From contig CAAFXA010000218.1 of the NCBI GenBank assembly GCA_900766865.1, positions 1 to 13,265 of the forward strand: a stretch of 13,265 nt of DNA, written 5' to 3'. This DNA comes from an uncultured Akkermansia sp. GTDB lineage: Bacteria > Verrucomicrobiota > Verrucomicrobiia > Verrucomicrobiales > Akkermansiaceae. Each line of letters begins with the position of its first letter. Position 1 is the stretch's first letter. The position numbers were made by a program, and so were the translations under genes. Shown here in pieces: positions 13,066 to 13,265 of this stretch. The notes beneath the pieces are model-generated. The model was not told where the DNA came from and ran no database searches. It saw nothing but the letters and a program-made list of their open reading frames with translations.

Positions 13066-13265
13066 ATGAGCCTGAGAGACAAACTCGAGGAGATTCTACC
13101 CGACCTGTTACCAACCCGGGCGGAAGAGGCTATCAAGGGTACTGAGCTCATTGCCCGCGTGCGCGCTGTGCTGGGGGATTCCTACTCCGACCGCTCCCTG
13201 CGCTCTCAGTTCTCATTCATCGCACTGGAGCCGGATTCCTGTCTGGCACGCGTGCCAAACGGCCA
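13066..13265 (+). CDS. Unidentified gene, N-terminal part only
   Basis: An open frame starts at the ATG at 13066, four bases after the tsaD stop, and runs off the window after 66 codons. The visible part starts MSLRDKLEEILPDLL and continues with an amphipathic helix-rich region (GTELIARVRAVLGDSYSDRSLRSQFSFIALEP). This could be a small helical or winged-helix domain, but I do not recognise the family. The close spacing suggests it belongs to the clpP-clpX-tsaD transcript. There is no Shine-Dalgarno sequence. Confidence 0.65.
   Translation, partial: MSLRDKLEEILPDLLPTRAEEAIKGTELIARVRAVLGDSYSDRSLRSQFSFIALEPDSCLARVPNG

Overview
The window reads as ordinary chromosomal DNA of a moderately GC-rich bacterium. 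It carries a mostly housekeeping gene set, all on the plus strand. No single gene fixes the taxon. The overall style (ClpP/ClpX/TsaD cluster, several small lipoproteins, almost no Shine-Dalgarno sequences, -10 boxes pressed against start codons) made me think of Verrucomicrobiota such as an Akkermansia relative, but this is a low-confidence impression, not a demonstrated assignment.

Layout. 77-757 is a HAD-IB phosphatase. 864-1955 is an Old Yellow Enzyme-type flavin oxidoreductase. 2025-2300 is a small membrane protein. 2402-2473 is tRNA-Gly(GCC) with an intrinsic terminator, followed by a peculiar 172-bp unit in which the last 17 nt of the tRNA plus the terminator are repeated exactly. The spacer of that unit is built from further tRNA-like pieces. 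2694-3788 is a D12-class adenine DNA methyltransferase with no restriction partner. 3991-4902 is an intact phage major capsid protein gene standing alone, with its own promoter and a strong downstream hairpin. 5050-7663 is a probable operon of an iron-containing alcohol dehydrogenase and two lipoproteins that look like divergent paralogues. 7803-8126 is a YggL-like protein and 8222-9364 is citrate synthase. 9425-9730 is a small lipoprotein behind a C9 tract. 9731-10014 is a hairpin-rich spacer. 10015-13061 is the clpP-clpX-tsaD operon, with the start of an unidentified gene at 13066 running off the end.

How the parts work together. ClpP and ClpX form the ATP-dependent ClpXP protease. TsaD makes the t6A modification of tRNAs decoding ANN codons. 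Citrate synthase feeds the TCA cycle. The alcohol dehydrogenase and the flavin oxidoreductase are redox enzymes for aldehyde/alcohol and enone-type substrates. The accessory-looking part is 2402-4967: a tRNA with a duplicated 3' end, an orphan methyltransferase and a lone capsid gene. It could be the residue of an integrated phage or satellite, or a capsid kept by the host for its own use. No integrase, terminase, portal or tail gene is visible.

A window-wide theme is promoter placement. At six protein genes a sigma70-like -35/-10 pair with 16-17 bp spacing ends only 6-14 nt before the ATG, which predicts leaderless or nearly leaderless mRNAs. This fits the general lack of Shine-Dalgarno sequences. 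There is no gene-free stretch longer than 300 bases; the longest, 9731-10014, is described below.
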